From Peribacillus deserti (GTDB taxonomy: Bacteria > Bacillota > Bacilli > Bacillales > DSM-1321), in contig NZ_JAFBFI010000016.1 in NCBI RefSeq assembly GCF_016909175.1, positions 62,001-126,000 on the forward strand: DNA of 64,000 bases, read 5' to 3'. Made by a program: the position numbers and the translations under genes. Below the pieces are notes generated by a model, which ran no database searches, had not been told where the DNA came from, and saw only the letters and a list, made by a program, of their open reading frames with translations. Positions 43,707 through 51,960 of this stretch are shown here, piece after piece. Every line of letters starts with the position of its first letter. Position 1 is the first letter of the stretch.

Positions 43707-44063
43707 ATGCTTTCAATACTGCCGAGCAGATATGATGATACTATAGCAGTAGAATTTAGTGGGAAAGCAATAAAAGAGGATGCCGAAAAATTAGAACAAA
43801 ATGTACAGCAGCGATTTAACGACCATACTCATTTTAATATATTGGCTGTTATGCAAGATTTGGATGGTTCGACTTTTCAAGGCATGGTGCACGGTCTTAA
43901 ATTTGATGCAAAGCGGTGGAGCCAATTTAACAAGTTTGCTGTAATAAGTGAAAAGAACTGGCTGAAGAATGCTGCTCAGCTCGGAAATATTCTTCCGGGA
44001 ATTAAGTCGAAGCATTTTACAAAAGATCAGGTAGAAGAAGCATGGGATTGGATTAAGGATTAA
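43707..44063 (+). CDS. SpoIIAA-like (STAS-fold) protein
   Basis: A 118-aa protein of the SpoIIAA-like family (PF11964-type), structurally a STAS fold but distinct from anti-sigma-factor antagonists. Seen: MLSILPSRYDDTIAVEFSGKAIKEDAEKL, HFNILAVMQDLDGSTFQGMVHGLKFDAKRW, and the final KHFTKDQVEEAWDWIKD helix. Roles in membrane or lipid binding have been suggested for the family. No kinase target serine is evident. The ribosome site is AAGGAGGAG. It is a single gene after fdhD with a terminator. Confidence 0.82.
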   Translation: MLSILPSRYDDTIAVEFSGKAIKEDAEKLEQNVQQRFNDHTHFNILAVMQDLDGSTFQGMVHGLKFDAKRWSQFNKFAVISEKNWLKNAAQLGNILPGIKSKHFTKDQVEEAWDWIKD

Positions 44064-44109
44064 AAAAGGAATTTGATAATAATTAGCAATCACTCAGGGT
44101 AAAGGAAGG

Positions 44110-44150
44110 AATAGCGGAAAGGTTTAGCCAAACCGCTATTTTTTTTGCTT
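44110..44150 (+). terminator. Intrinsic terminator after the SpoIIAA-like gene
   Basis: A stem AATAGCGG.../CCGCTATT with eight T residues. From here to the opp-type gene (310 bases) the only recognised feature is the promoter below. Confidence 0.85.
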
Positions 44151-44387
44151 TTTTTTATGTAAGTAAAAATGTCTTATCCAGTAACTGTCAATAAAATGTC
44201 AAAGCAATAGTTCATCTTTAGAATGATTTAATCATAGGTCCACCCTCCTATTAATAACATTAATATAACTAAAAAATAGGACAGATTATTTAGAAATTAC
44301 TCATTAAGGAAATATTTTTTTTTCGTTGCAAACTCAATAGTGACAAGCAATCTGTCATTAATCTGTAATTTAATTGTAAAAAATGTA

Positions 44388-44415
44388 TTGATTAATATCA
44401 AAATACATATATAAT
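44388..44415 (+). promoter_or_regulatory. Sigma-A-type promoter of the peptide-binding lipoprotein gene
   Basis: TTGATT at 44388-44393 and TATAAT at 44410-44415 are separated by 16 bases. The leader to the start codon is about 40 nt. Confidence 0.65.
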
Positions 44416-44460
44416 AAAGACTAAATCTTCAGATTATTCTAATAAGGGGGCTACTATTGA

Positions 44461-46119
44461 ATGAAGAAAAAGTTTTCGTTTCTCTTAGTTTTGGTACTTG
44501 CTTTAAGTACGTTTCTTGCAGCATGCAGCGGAGGGGATACCACTTCAACAAAACCTACAGGTGACAAAGATGGTGATAAACCAGCGGCTGCTCCAAAAGA
44601 GCAGGTATTAAATTTAGTTGCTGGATCAGAGATTCCTTCTATGGACTCAACTCTTGCTACTGACTCTGTATCATTCAATGTTATGAACAACGTTTACGAG
44701 GGTCTTTACCGTTTAGGCCAGGATAATGAGCCTACACTTGGTATGGCTGCAGAAGAGCCAAAAGTAAGTGAAGACGGAAAAACTTATACATTCAAACTCC
44801 GCGATGCAAAATGGTCTAACGGAGACGATGTAACAGCTAATGACTTCGTATTCTCTTGGAGACGTGCGGTAGATCCTGCTACTGCAGCAGAATATGCTTA
44901 TATGCTTTATGATGTAAAAGGTGCAGAAGAAATCAACACTGGCAAAGCTAAGCCTGATACTCTAGGCATTAAAGCTATTGATGAAAAAACGTTAGAAATC
45001 ACGCTGAAAAACAACATTCCTTATTTCAAATCCTTATTGTCTTTTGCAACTTTCTTCCCGCAAAACGAAAAATTCTTTAAAGAACAAGGCAAAAACTATG
45101 CTCTTGAAGCAAACACGGGAGTGTATAACGGACCTTTCACTCTAAGTGAATGGAAACACGAACAAAGCTTCCAGCTTAAGAAAAACCCTACATACTGGGA
45201 TAATGCAGCTGTTAAGCTTGAAACAATCAACTTTAACATTGTTAAAGATACCGCTACATCAGTTAACCTTTATGAAACGAAAAAAGCTGACCGTGTCGGT
45301 CTGAATGCTGAATTTGTAGATAAGTACAAATCAGATTCGAATTATGGAACTTCAGAAGATACAGCTGTTTACTTCCTGCGATTGAATGAAAAGAATAAAG
45401 TTTTAGCCAACAAAGATGCTCGTAAAGCATTGGACATGGCATGGGATAAAAAATCATTTGTTGATGTAATTTTAAACAATGGATCTAAGCCTGCTTATTT
45501 CCTAGTACCTGGTAAATTCACTGTCGGTCCAGACGGAAAAGATTTCCGTGAAACAAACGGGGACCTTGGCAAATTGGATGTTGAAGAAGCTAAAAAACTA
45601 TGGGCAAAAGCGAAAAAAGAGGCTAAATTTGACAAAGTCACTCTTGAATTGCTTAACTATGACGATGATAACTCTGCAAAAGTGTCTCAGTATCTAAAAG
45701 AACAGTTAGAAACAAACCTTGAAGGCTTAACGGTAAACATTAAGCCACAGCCATTCAAACAAAAGCTAGACCTAGAATCTAAAGGCAATTATGACTTCTC
45801 GTTCGCAGGCTGGGGTCCTGACTATCAAGATCCAATGACTTTCATCGATATGTTCGTAACAGATGGAGCTCATAACCAAATGGGTTACTCAAACCCTGAA
45901 TATGACAAGCTGGTTGCTGATGCAAAAGGTCCGCTTCTTACAGACCTTGATGCTCGCTGGAAAGCTCTTTTAGAAGCTGAAAAAATCCTTATGGATGATG
46001 CTGCAATTTCTCCTATGTACCAAAGAGGTACTGCATTCCTTCAACGTGAATATGTAAAAGGAATTGTTGAGCACCCATTCGGTGGAGACTTCGGCTATAA
46101 GTGGGCTCACATTGAATAA
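44461..46119 (+). CDS. Peptide ABC transporter substrate-binding lipoprotein (OppA family 5), orphan
   Basis: A 552-aa extracytoplasmic lipoprotein. The signal peptide ends with the lipobox LAAC (Cys22), so it is membrane-anchored by lipid. A Gly/Asp/Lys-rich spacer precedes the family 5 binding fold: LNLVAGSEIPSMDSTLATDS, VYEGLYRLGQ, YTFKLRDAKWSNGDDVTANDF, FVFSWRRAVDP, NYDFSFAGWGPDYQDPMTFIDMF. It binds oligopeptides for import. No permease or ATPase gene is adjacent, so it must work with an opp/app transporter elsewhere or as a peptide sensor. It has its own sigma-A-type promoter and a strong terminator. Confidence 0.93.
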   Translation: MKKKFSFLLVLVLALSTFLAACSGGDTTSTKPTGDKDGDKPAAAPKEQVLNLVAGSEIPSMDSTLATDSVSFNVMNNVYEGLYRLGQDNEPTLGMAAEEPKVSEDGKTYTFKLRDAKWSNGDDVTANDFVFSWRRAVDPATAAEYAYMLYDVKGAEEINTGKAKPDTLGIKAIDEKTLEITLKNNIPYFKSLLSFATFFPQNEKFFKEQGKNYALEANTGVYNGPFTLSEWKHEQSFQLKKNPTYWDNAAVKLETINFNIVKDTATSVNLYETKKADRVGLNAEFVDKYKSDSNYGTSEDTAVYFLRLNEKNKVLANKDARKALDMAWDKKSFVDVILNNGSKPAYFLVPGKFTVGPDGKDFRETNGDLGKLDVEEAKKLWAKAKKEAKFDKVTLELLNYDDDNSAKVSQYLKEQLETNLEGLTVNIKPQPFKQKLDLESKGNYDFSFAGWGPDYQDPMTFIDMFVTDGAHNQMGYSNPEYDKLVADAKGPLLTDLDARWKALLEAEKILMDDAAISPMYQRGTAFLQREYVKGIVEHPFGGDFGYKWAHIE

Positions 46120-46141
46120 GTTCTAAAAAATCATAGTAACA

Positions 46142-46183
46142 AGCAAAGAAGAGTAGGTGGCCATCACATACTCTTCTTTGCGT
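46142..46183 (+). terminator. Hairpin terminator after the lipoprotein gene
   Basis: A long stem GCAAAGAAGAGTA/TACTCTTCTTTGC. The T-run is weak, but the stem is 13 bp. Confidence 0.7.
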
Positions 46184-46423
46184 TAAAATGGATAGAGACC
46201 CGTAATAAAGGAATGATTTGTATACCTTGCTGGATCATTTTGTTAATAATGAAGCGTCCTAATAATGGTGTGTATCATAAATCTCCCCTGGCTTCTTTGC
46301 CGGTGGTTCATTTTTTTTTAGATAATCAATTACATAATAGTGTACAGTAAAATGGTGATCGATTTCTAACCATGGCCAGTTATATGAGTGTAAGCGAAAT
46401 TAATAAATATAGAGGAGTATAAA

Positions 46424-46870
46424 ATGGAAGCGAATTGCTTGGGATGCAGATTAGCACTGCAAATGGAAAAAGTTCACGTTATATATGAAGACAATTATGT
46501 CTCTTGTATTCTAGATCATAATCCCTTCAACGAAGGTTATGCCTTAATTATACCTAAAGCTCATTTTTTAGAAGTGGAAGACTTTGACCAAGATACGGCT
46601 GCTGCTGTAATGAATGCTTCTAGGTTAATATCAAGGGCAATAAGGACCGCTTACTCTCCAGATGGAATAACAATCTGCCAGAACGGAGGCATATTTAGTG
46701 AGTTATCTCATTATCATATGCACATAGTGCCCAGATATTAAAAACAGTCTTTCGCAGATTTCTATTCTGATGCGCCAGTAGAAAATGGGGTACTAAAAGT
46801 GAAGCTTGTAGAAACCCAGACGAAACTATCATTATTGATTTACGAATTAAGGCGAGAAGGAGTCTACTAA
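46424..46870 (+). pseudogene. HIT-family hydrolase interrupted by one in-frame TAA
   Basis: The first 105 codons give a good histidine-triad protein: CLGCRLALQMEKVHVIYEDNY, FNEGYALIIPKAHFLEVEDF, and the triad HYHMHIVPRY. A TAA at 46739-46741 then stops it. In the same frame another 42 codons follow (KQSFADFYSDAPVENG, LVETQTKLSLLIYEL) up to a TAA at 46868-46870. They match the C-terminus expected for this family, so a single AAA-to-TAA-type change seems to have cut the gene. The catalytic triad is upstream of the stop, so a shortened protein might still be made. A ribosome site AGAGGAG precedes the ATG. Confidence 0.7.
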
Positions 46871-46973
46871 AGAAAACTAGTAACAAAAGCGGGAAGTATA
46901 ATTTACTTATAAAGGAGTAATAGAAGTCCTTTTTTCCAAGGAGATAGGAAAACCAGCAGAGGAGACCGCGCAT

Positions 46974-47822
46974 ATGTTCGTTTTATGGGAAAACAAAATC
47001 GTTACAACAAAGAGAGGCACGTTTGAAATATTTATTAAAGGAGAGGGGCCGCCCTTGTGTGTGACTCATATATACTCTGAATTTAATGTTACAGGAGATA
47101 TGTTTGCCAATACATTTACTCAAACAAATCAAGTGTTTCTTGTAAATTTAAGGGAAGCAGGAAATTCTGCAAAAGCGGAAAAAGCATATCAGCTCAGTAT
47201 GATTGAAAGTGTATTGGATCTGGAGGCTATCAGAGAAGCACTTGGCTTTTCATCCTGGCATTTTGCAGGCCATTCCACAGGGGGGATAATTGGTCTTGTA
47301 TATGGATTCTGGACTTCTGCTTCTTTGAATTCACTTATTGTTGTAGGATCAGCAGCTAGAGAATACTCTAATTACTCATCGGAATCTATCTACCACAGAG
47401 AACACCCGCAATTTACTAGAATGCAAGAACTTATTGAACTTCTAAAGCGGGATGACCTTACAGAGGAAGAACGAAAAGCGGTTACCCGGGAAAGAAACAA
47501 GCTGTCCTTATTCAATCCTGAAAATTACGATTATTATTTTCCATCTAGTATTCATAAAAAAATGGCCGCTTCACGGATGGAATTTTTTAATAGAGAACTA
47601 GTTATTTATGACATTACTAGAAAACTGCATATGATAACCGTTAGAACCCTAATACTATGCGGGAAATATGATGTTCAGTGCCCGCTTTCTTTTTCTGAGG
47701 AAATTCATTCTCTCATTCCTGACTCCGTTCTCAAGGTTTTTGAACAAAGCAATCATTATCCTTTCCTTGAAGAATCCACAGCATTTCTTGGTGAAATAAA
47801 AAGGTTTATGGCAGTTCAATAA
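46974..47822 (+). CDS. Alpha/beta hydrolase (proline iminopeptidase-like)
   Basis: A 282-aa alpha/beta hydrolase. The nucleophile elbow is GHSTGGIIG (Ser near residue 103), after WHFA. There is a large helical cap (residues about 130-205, REHPQFTRMQELIELLKRDD and EERKAVTRERN). A catalytic acid is probably the Asp in LCGKYDVQCPLSFS, and the catalytic His is in EQSNHYPFLEES. The cap and spacing resemble prolyl aminopeptidases and related esterases. The oxyanion-loop region (PPLCVTHIYSEFN) lacks the usual HGGPG, so activity or substrate may differ. GGAG lies nine bases before the ATG. Confidence 0.85.
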   Translation: MFVLWENKIVTTKRGTFEIFIKGEGPPLCVTHIYSEFNVTGDMFANTFTQTNQVFLVNLREAGNSAKAEKAYQLSMIESVLDLEAIREALGFSSWHFAGHSTGGIIGLVYGFWTSASLNSLIVVGSAAREYSNYSSESIYHREHPQFTRMQELIELLKRDDLTEEERKAVTRERNKLSLFNPENYDYYFPSSIHKKMAASRMEFFNRELVIYDITRKLHMITVRTLILCGKYDVQCPLSFSEEIHSLIPDSVLKVFEQSNHYPFLEESTAFLGEIKRFMAVQ

Positions 47823-47869
47823 AATAAATGATTTACCTGAAACTTAAAAAAATAATGCAATGCGCATCC

Positions 47870-48075
47870 ATAGCCGCGAGTGGCAGAGCGGTAATCGAGT
47901 ACAGGGGACTTTAGTCCTGACCACTAAATGAGCCTAAATCGCGAATACGCTTCAATGCTATAATTCGCCCGAGGTGCAGCCCCCCGAACTTTAATGGCAA
48001 AAGGTCCCTGAAACAGCGCCTATGGTAAAGCAAAAATCAAGCATAGGGCACTTGGAAACGAGCGAACTCTTCAAA
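47870..48075. other. GC-richer, hairpin-rich non-coding block
   Basis: No ORF is supported in 47823-48130. This block is richer in GC than its surroundings and contains nested pairings: an AGTGG/CCACT stem enclosing GGACT-TT-AGTCC near 47880-47930, CGCG segments at its borders, and a GCCTATG/CATAGGGC stem near 48016-48050. It does not fold as a tRNA. It might be a structured RNA or a decayed mobile element; orientation is unknown. Confidence 0.35.
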
Positions 48076-48130
48076 TCATATAAATTAAAGGTACAGATTG
48101 TCCTTAAAAACCCCCATTTAAAACAAAAAA

Positions 48131-48181
48131 TGAACTGCACCTCCAATTGCTAGTGGTGTCTAGCAATTGGGGTGATGTTCA
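48131..48181. repeat. Palindrome with IS150-group end-like arms, acting as floT terminator
   Basis: Arms TGAACTGCACCTCCAATTGC... and ...GCAATTGGGGTGATGTTCA surround a TAGTGGTGTCTA loop. On the - strand it is followed by a long T-run, so it can terminate floT. It is related to the palindrome at 37173-37224. Confidence 0.7.
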
Positions 48182-48189
48182 AAAGCTAT

Positions 48190-49728
48190 TTATTTTAATT
48201 GATCATTATTTACCTTAAGGTCAGATATAGAAGGGCGGGTATTTGAAAGGTTGTCTATACTTGCCCGGATATTTCCTTTACCAGATAGGTTTTCCAGTAG
48301 TTCTCTAACATCCAGTCCTGACGAAGCTTTTAAGGTTTCCTGCATGGTTGACATTAAATTAGTAGCATACGATGTAATTTTGTTTGCACCGCCACTGGAT
48401 GAATCACTGCCTGTGTCTACGACAGTTATTTTATCAATATTTGCAAGAGGACTGGCCACTTCTTTTGCATATTGAGGGAGCATTTTTAGAACCATATCCA
48501 GCACTGCAGCCTGGCCGAACTGTTCGAAGGCTTCGGCTATTTTGCGCTTAGCTTCTGCTTCAGCTAACCCTTTTAAACGGATAACTTCTGATTCTGCTTC
48601 ACCTTTAGCCCGGTCGGCATCTGCTTTCGCAAGTCCATCTACCCGGACTCGTTCTGCTTCAGCCTTTGCCATCGCTTCAACCCGGTATTTGTCTGCATCG
48701 GCTTCAGCTATTTGTTTTGTTTTGCTGGCAGCGGCGGCCTGCTCAACTGAATATCGGTCTGCATCGGCTTTCTTTTTGACTTCAGAATCGTACTGGCGTT
48801 CACGGCGCAGAATTTCTTTTTCTTCGAGTTCAATCTGTTTTTGCCGTTCAATGATGCGTACCTGCATTTCTTGCTCTGTAACTTCCTGCTTGGCGCGGGC
48901 TGTTTCTAAATCGTAGGCCTGGTCGGCGCGGGCCTTCGCGATGTCTTGTTCACGACGGTATTCAGCCGTTTTTAATTTGTTGATTTTTTCGGCTTCTGCT
49001 ATTTCTGTAGCCCGTTCAAGTTCAGACCGTTTTGCATTTTTGTCTGCCTCAGCACGCTTGATGCGCGTTTCTTTATCAGCTTCTGCCGTCGCAATGTCTG
49101 CATCCCGCTTAACCTGTGCAATTCTCGGCTTCCCCAGCGATTCTAAATATCCATTCTTATCCCGCACATCCTTTATGGTAAAAGAGACAATTACAAGCCC
49201 CATTTTTGCTAAGTCTTGAGAAGCAACCCGCTGGACCTCTTGGGAGAATTTTTCACGGTTCTTATATATTTCTTCCACAGTCATGGAGCCTAGGATCGAG
49301 CGAAGATGTCCTTCTAGCACTTCGCGGGCTTCTCCTTCGCGGTCCTGCTTAGTTTTACCCAGAAATTGCTCGGCCGCCGTTGCTATTTCACCAATGGATC
49401 CCCCAATCTTAATGATTGCTGTACCATCCGCCATGACTGGAACACCTTGTTCTGTGTACACTTCAGGAGTTGTAACCTCAAGTTTGCTTGAAAGCAGGCT
49501 TAAAGGCTTTGCTTGCTGAAAAATGGGAAGAATAAAAGCTCCGCCGCCACGTATGATTTTAATACGGTTTCCTGCTTCATCAGTATGTACGTTCTTTCCG
49601 CCTAAATAGCTGCCTGTTACAATGAGTGCTTCATCGGGTCCTGCTGTACGATATTTTTTAATAAATACACCAATCATTGCTAATAGGATAAAGACAGCTA
49701 AACCAGAAACAATCAAAATGAAACTCAT
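48190..49728 (-). CDS. floT: Flotillin FloT (YuaG), membrane microdomain scaffold
   Basis: A 512-aa SPFH/PHB-domain protein that organises lipid microdomains and fluidity in the cytoplasmic membrane. Residues 1-25 are a hydrophobic membrane hairpin (FILIVSGLAVFILLAMIGVF), about 30-210 the SPFH domain, and about 215-400 the flotillin coiled coil rich in EA repeats (AEADKETRIKRAEADKNAKR, KAEAERVRVDGLAKADADR). A C-terminal oligomerisation segment follows. Length and order match B. subtilis FloT. It is the second gene of a two-gene operon with yuaF, 15 bp apart, driven by a sigma-W promoter. Confidence 0.95.
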   Translation of the reverse strand: MSFILIVSGLAVFILLAMIGVFIKKYRTAGPDEALIVTGSYLGGKNVHTDEAGNRIKIIRGGGAFILPIFQQAKPLSLLSSKLEVTTPEVYTEQGVPVMADGTAIIKIGGSIGEIATAAEQFLGKTKQDREGEAREVLEGHLRSILGSMTVEEIYKNREKFSQEVQRVASQDLAKMGLVIVSFTIKDVRDKNGYLESLGKPRIAQVKRDADIATAEADKETRIKRAEADKNAKRSELERATEIAEAEKINKLKTAEYRREQDIAKARADQAYDLETARAKQEVTEQEMQVRIIERQKQIELEEKEILRRERQYDSEVKKKADADRYSVEQAAAASKTKQIAEADADKYRVEAMAKAEAERVRVDGLAKADADRAKGEAESEVIRLKGLAEAEAKRKIAEAFEQFGQAAVLDMVLKMLPQYAKEVASPLANIDKITVVDTGSDSSSGGANKITSYATNLMSTMQETLKASSGLDVRELLENLSGKGNIRASIDNLSNTRPSISDLKVNNDQLK

Positions 49729-49742
49729 AAAGAAGACCTCCT

Positions 49743-50270
49743 TTAAAATAGTGGTTCGTATTCTTTTACTAATAAAACGCCATGTTCAATATCAATCACC
49801 AAAATCTGGGAACCTTCTCTAATGACGGATTGATCATAGCTTTTTGCGGACTTGGCAATCATGCCGCTATAGCTTTCGAGGACTACTTCTCCATAACCGT
49901 TTTCAGGAATTGTAAGAATTACCTTTCCCATACGGCCATTCAGTGAATCCTCTGTATACACTAAGGATTCTTCAGCTCTAGAAAGGGGAATAAGAATAAA
50001 GATATTAAGAAAAGTGGTTATGAAGAAAGAAATAATGGCAGCAGTACCTAGAATGAGATAGCTGTTCAAAGAAGTAACATATTCCAGTATGCAGCCTGAC
50101 GCGGATACAAAAGTAATAAAAGAGAGTAAGAGAATGGGGTTGAACCAATCGAGAGCTTCAGCTGCTCCATGAGCCAGGTCTCCGAAGAAAAGATAAAGCA
50201 GTGTGATCGCCCCCGAAATTATGAGCGTGTACAGATAAATACTTTCTATAGGGACTCCAAATACCTCCAC
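49743..50270 (-). CDS. yuaF: NfeD-like membrane protein YuaF
   Basis: A 175-aa partner of flotillin. It has three to four N-terminal membrane helices (YLYTLIISGAITLLYLFF, NPILLLSFITFVSASGCI, YLILGTAAIISFFITTFLNIFILIP) and a C-terminal soluble OB-fold domain of the NfeD type (LNGRMGKVILTIPENGYGEVVLESYSG, QILVIDIEHGVLLVKEYEPL). The start is taken as the GTG at 50270, nine bases from the GGAGGG site; a GTG at 50276 is too close to it. It is transcribed from the sigma-W promoter at 50309-50334 together with floT, as in B. subtilis, where the operon responds to envelope stress. Confidence 0.9.
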   Translation of the reverse strand: MEVFGVPIESIYLYTLIISGAITLLYLFFGDLAHGAAEALDWFNPILLLSFITFVSASGCILEYVTSLNSYLILGTAAIISFFITTFLNIFILIPLSRAEESLVYTEDSLNGRMGKVILTIPENGYGEVVLESYSGMIAKSAKSYDQSVIREGSQILVIDIEHGVLLVKEYEPLF

Positions 50271-50308
50271 TTTCACCAGCCCTCCTGTTTTATTTAACTT
50301 AGTTAGTC

Positions 50309-50334
50309 TACGATTGAAGTTAGTAGAAGTTTCA
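50309..50334 (-). promoter_or_regulatory. Sigma-W promoter of yuaF-floT
   Basis: On the - strand TGAAAC (50329-50334) and CGTA (50309-50312) are separated by exactly 16 bases, a perfect match to the ECF sigma-W consensus. It lies about 40 bases ahead of the yuaF start. This agrees with the known sigma-W control of this operon in B. subtilis. Confidence 0.88.
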
Positions 50335-50503
50335 ATATTTAGAAAAAAATGTAAAAAATTTTCATTTATTAACTTTTAAGTCAGTATACAAGTTTTTTTG
50401 TGAAAGAGGCATTAGCGAAAAGTTAACGCTACATGACAAATGGGATGAAGGGAGGAGCAGTAAAAAAACCAGACAAATGATAGCCTGGCTTTTATAATAT
50501 GTA

Positions 50504-51157
50504 TTATTGATAATCTAGATTTGTACGTAATTTCAACTCTGCTGCTGCCTGGTATGGAGAGTCTGCCTTACTGATGGCGGTAATAACGGAAACACCATCA
50601 GCACCGGCATCCATAACTAAATGGGCGTTCTGCGGATTTATGCCGCCAATCCCAACAATAGGGATATGAATTCTTTTTCTCCGCAGCTCTTGAATGAAGC
50701 TTAAACCCTGGACTGGCTTAGCATCTTTCTTTGTGTTCGTAGGGAAGATTGGTCCCAAACCAAAATAATCGGCTCCCGCATCCATTGCAGACAAAGCTTC
50801 TGCGTAACTATGGACTGAGACACCCAGCAGCATGTTTCCAATTCTATTTCTGACTTTTTGGATATCCTCATCATCCTGGCCTATATGGACTCCATCAGCT
50901 TGGATAGCAAGAGCAAGGTCAATATCGTCGTTTACAATGAAGGGGATCTTATATTCCCTGCAAATGCTCTGCAGTTCTCTTGCCAGAGCATATTTATGCT
51001 CACCAAGCAGGCAGTGATCCCCTTTTTCCCGAAACTGAAAGAGTGTAATACCTCCTTTTATTGCTTCAGTTAGTATGTAGGCAGGATTCTTTGTACAATT
51101 ATTGCTGCCCATAATGAAGTATAGCTTTAACCACTCCTTGAGTTTTAAAGTATTCAT
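50504..51157 (-). CDS. thiE: Thiamine-phosphate synthase
   Basis: Joins hydroxymethylpyrimidine diphosphate and hydroxyethylthiazole phosphate to give thiamine phosphate. A 217-aa TIM-barrel enzyme with LFQFREKGDH, FIVNDDIDLALAIQADGVHIGQDD, LGVSVHSYAEA, ADYFGLGPIFPTNTKKDA and IVGIGGINPQNA, all family-typical. It is the last gene of the SDR-thiM-thiD-thiE operon; its ATG overlaps the thiD stop by four bases, so translation is coupled. It is controlled by the TPP riboswitch upstream of the operon. Confidence 0.96.
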   Translation of the reverse strand: MNTLKLKEWLKLYFIMGSNNCTKNPAYILTEAIKGGITLFQFREKGDHCLLGEHKYALARELQSICREYKIPFIVNDDIDLALAIQADGVHIGQDDEDIQKVRNRIGNMLLGVSVHSYAEALSAMDAGADYFGLGPIFPTNTKKDAKPVQGLSFIQELRRKRIHIPIVGIGGINPQNAHLVMDAGADGVSVITAISKADSPYQAAAELKLRTNLDYQ

Positions 51158-51960
51158 AGAACCTGCACCTGCTTCTTTTTATATGCCCCGTGATTCGTTG
51201 GACCATGGCCTTTACCAAGTTCCAGACCATCTTCAATGGCGGCCTGTATAAACTCTTTAGCTATAAGAACTGCATCTAAAACAGGAAGGCCTTTCGCCAT
51301 TTCAGCCGTTATGGCCGCAGAAAATGTGCATCCAGTTCCATGTGTATTTTTGGTCAGCAAGCGGGGGCTGTGTAATACACTAAAGCTTTTTCCATCATAA
51401 AATATGTCGTTTGATTCATTTGGATTTTCCTCATGCCCGCCTTTAATGACCACATTTTTAACTCCTAAATCCAAGAGCCTTTTAGCAGCTTCTTTCTTAT
51501 CTTCTAAGTTACGGATAGTCATGCCAGTAAGAACCTGAGCTTCAGGTATATTGGGTGTAAGGACAGCTGATAGGGGAAGGAGGAACTGTTTTAAAGCGTG
51601 CACAGCTTCCTGCTGAAGCAAAGGAGCTCCGCCTTTTGCAATCATGACCGGGTCAAGCACAACCTTACTCCAGTTGAAACGCCTGATCTGCTTCGCCACA
51701 ATGGATATTATTTCAGCATTGAAAAGCATTCCCATTTTTATTGCATCAGCACCGATATCCACTCCAACAGACTTTATTTGGTTTTCCACTGCTTCGGCTG
51801 CCATCGGGTATACAGCTTGTACTCCTAGAGTATTTTGGGCCGTTACAGCTGTAATAGCGGACATTCCAAAAACATCTAATTCCTGAAATGTTTTTATATC
51901 TGCTTGAATACCCGCTCCGCCTCCGCTGTCTGATCCTGCAATGGTTAATGCTTTTCTCAT
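51154..51960 (-). CDS. thiD: Hydroxymethylpyrimidine/phosphomethylpyrimidine kinase
   Basis: Phosphorylates HMP and HMP phosphate to HMP diphosphate for thiamine synthesis. A 268-aa ribokinase-fold enzyme with [21 protein letters not shown] at the start, [35 protein letters not shown] and the catalytic [20 protein letters not shown] near the C-terminus. Translation is probably coupled to thiM by a four-base overlap. It has no ThiE fusion, the separate thiE gene following. Confidence 0.96.
   Translation of the reverse strand: MRKALTIAGSDSGGGAGIQADIKTFQELDVFGMSAITAVTAQNTLGVQAVYPMAAEAVENQIKSVGVDIGADAIKMGMLFNAEIISIVAKQIRRFNWSKVVLDPVMIAKGGAPLLQQEAVHALKQFLLPLSAVLTPNIPEAQVLTGMTIRNLEDKKEAAKRLLDLGVKNVVIKGGHEENPNESNDIFYDGKSFSVLHSPRLLTKNTHGTGCTFSAAITAEMAKGLPVLDAVLIAKEFIQAAIEDGLELGKGHGPTNHGAYKKKQVQVL

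Noticed and set aside
47870-48075. tRNA-like region considered as a tRNA gene
   Set aside because: There is no acceptor stem with TpsiC and anticodon arms in the right order on either strand.
48251-49219. Several long open frames opposite the floT coiled coil
   Set aside because: They are shadows of floT, caused by its repetitive Ala/Glu/Lys codon use; their products are Ser/Ala-rich low-complexity strings.
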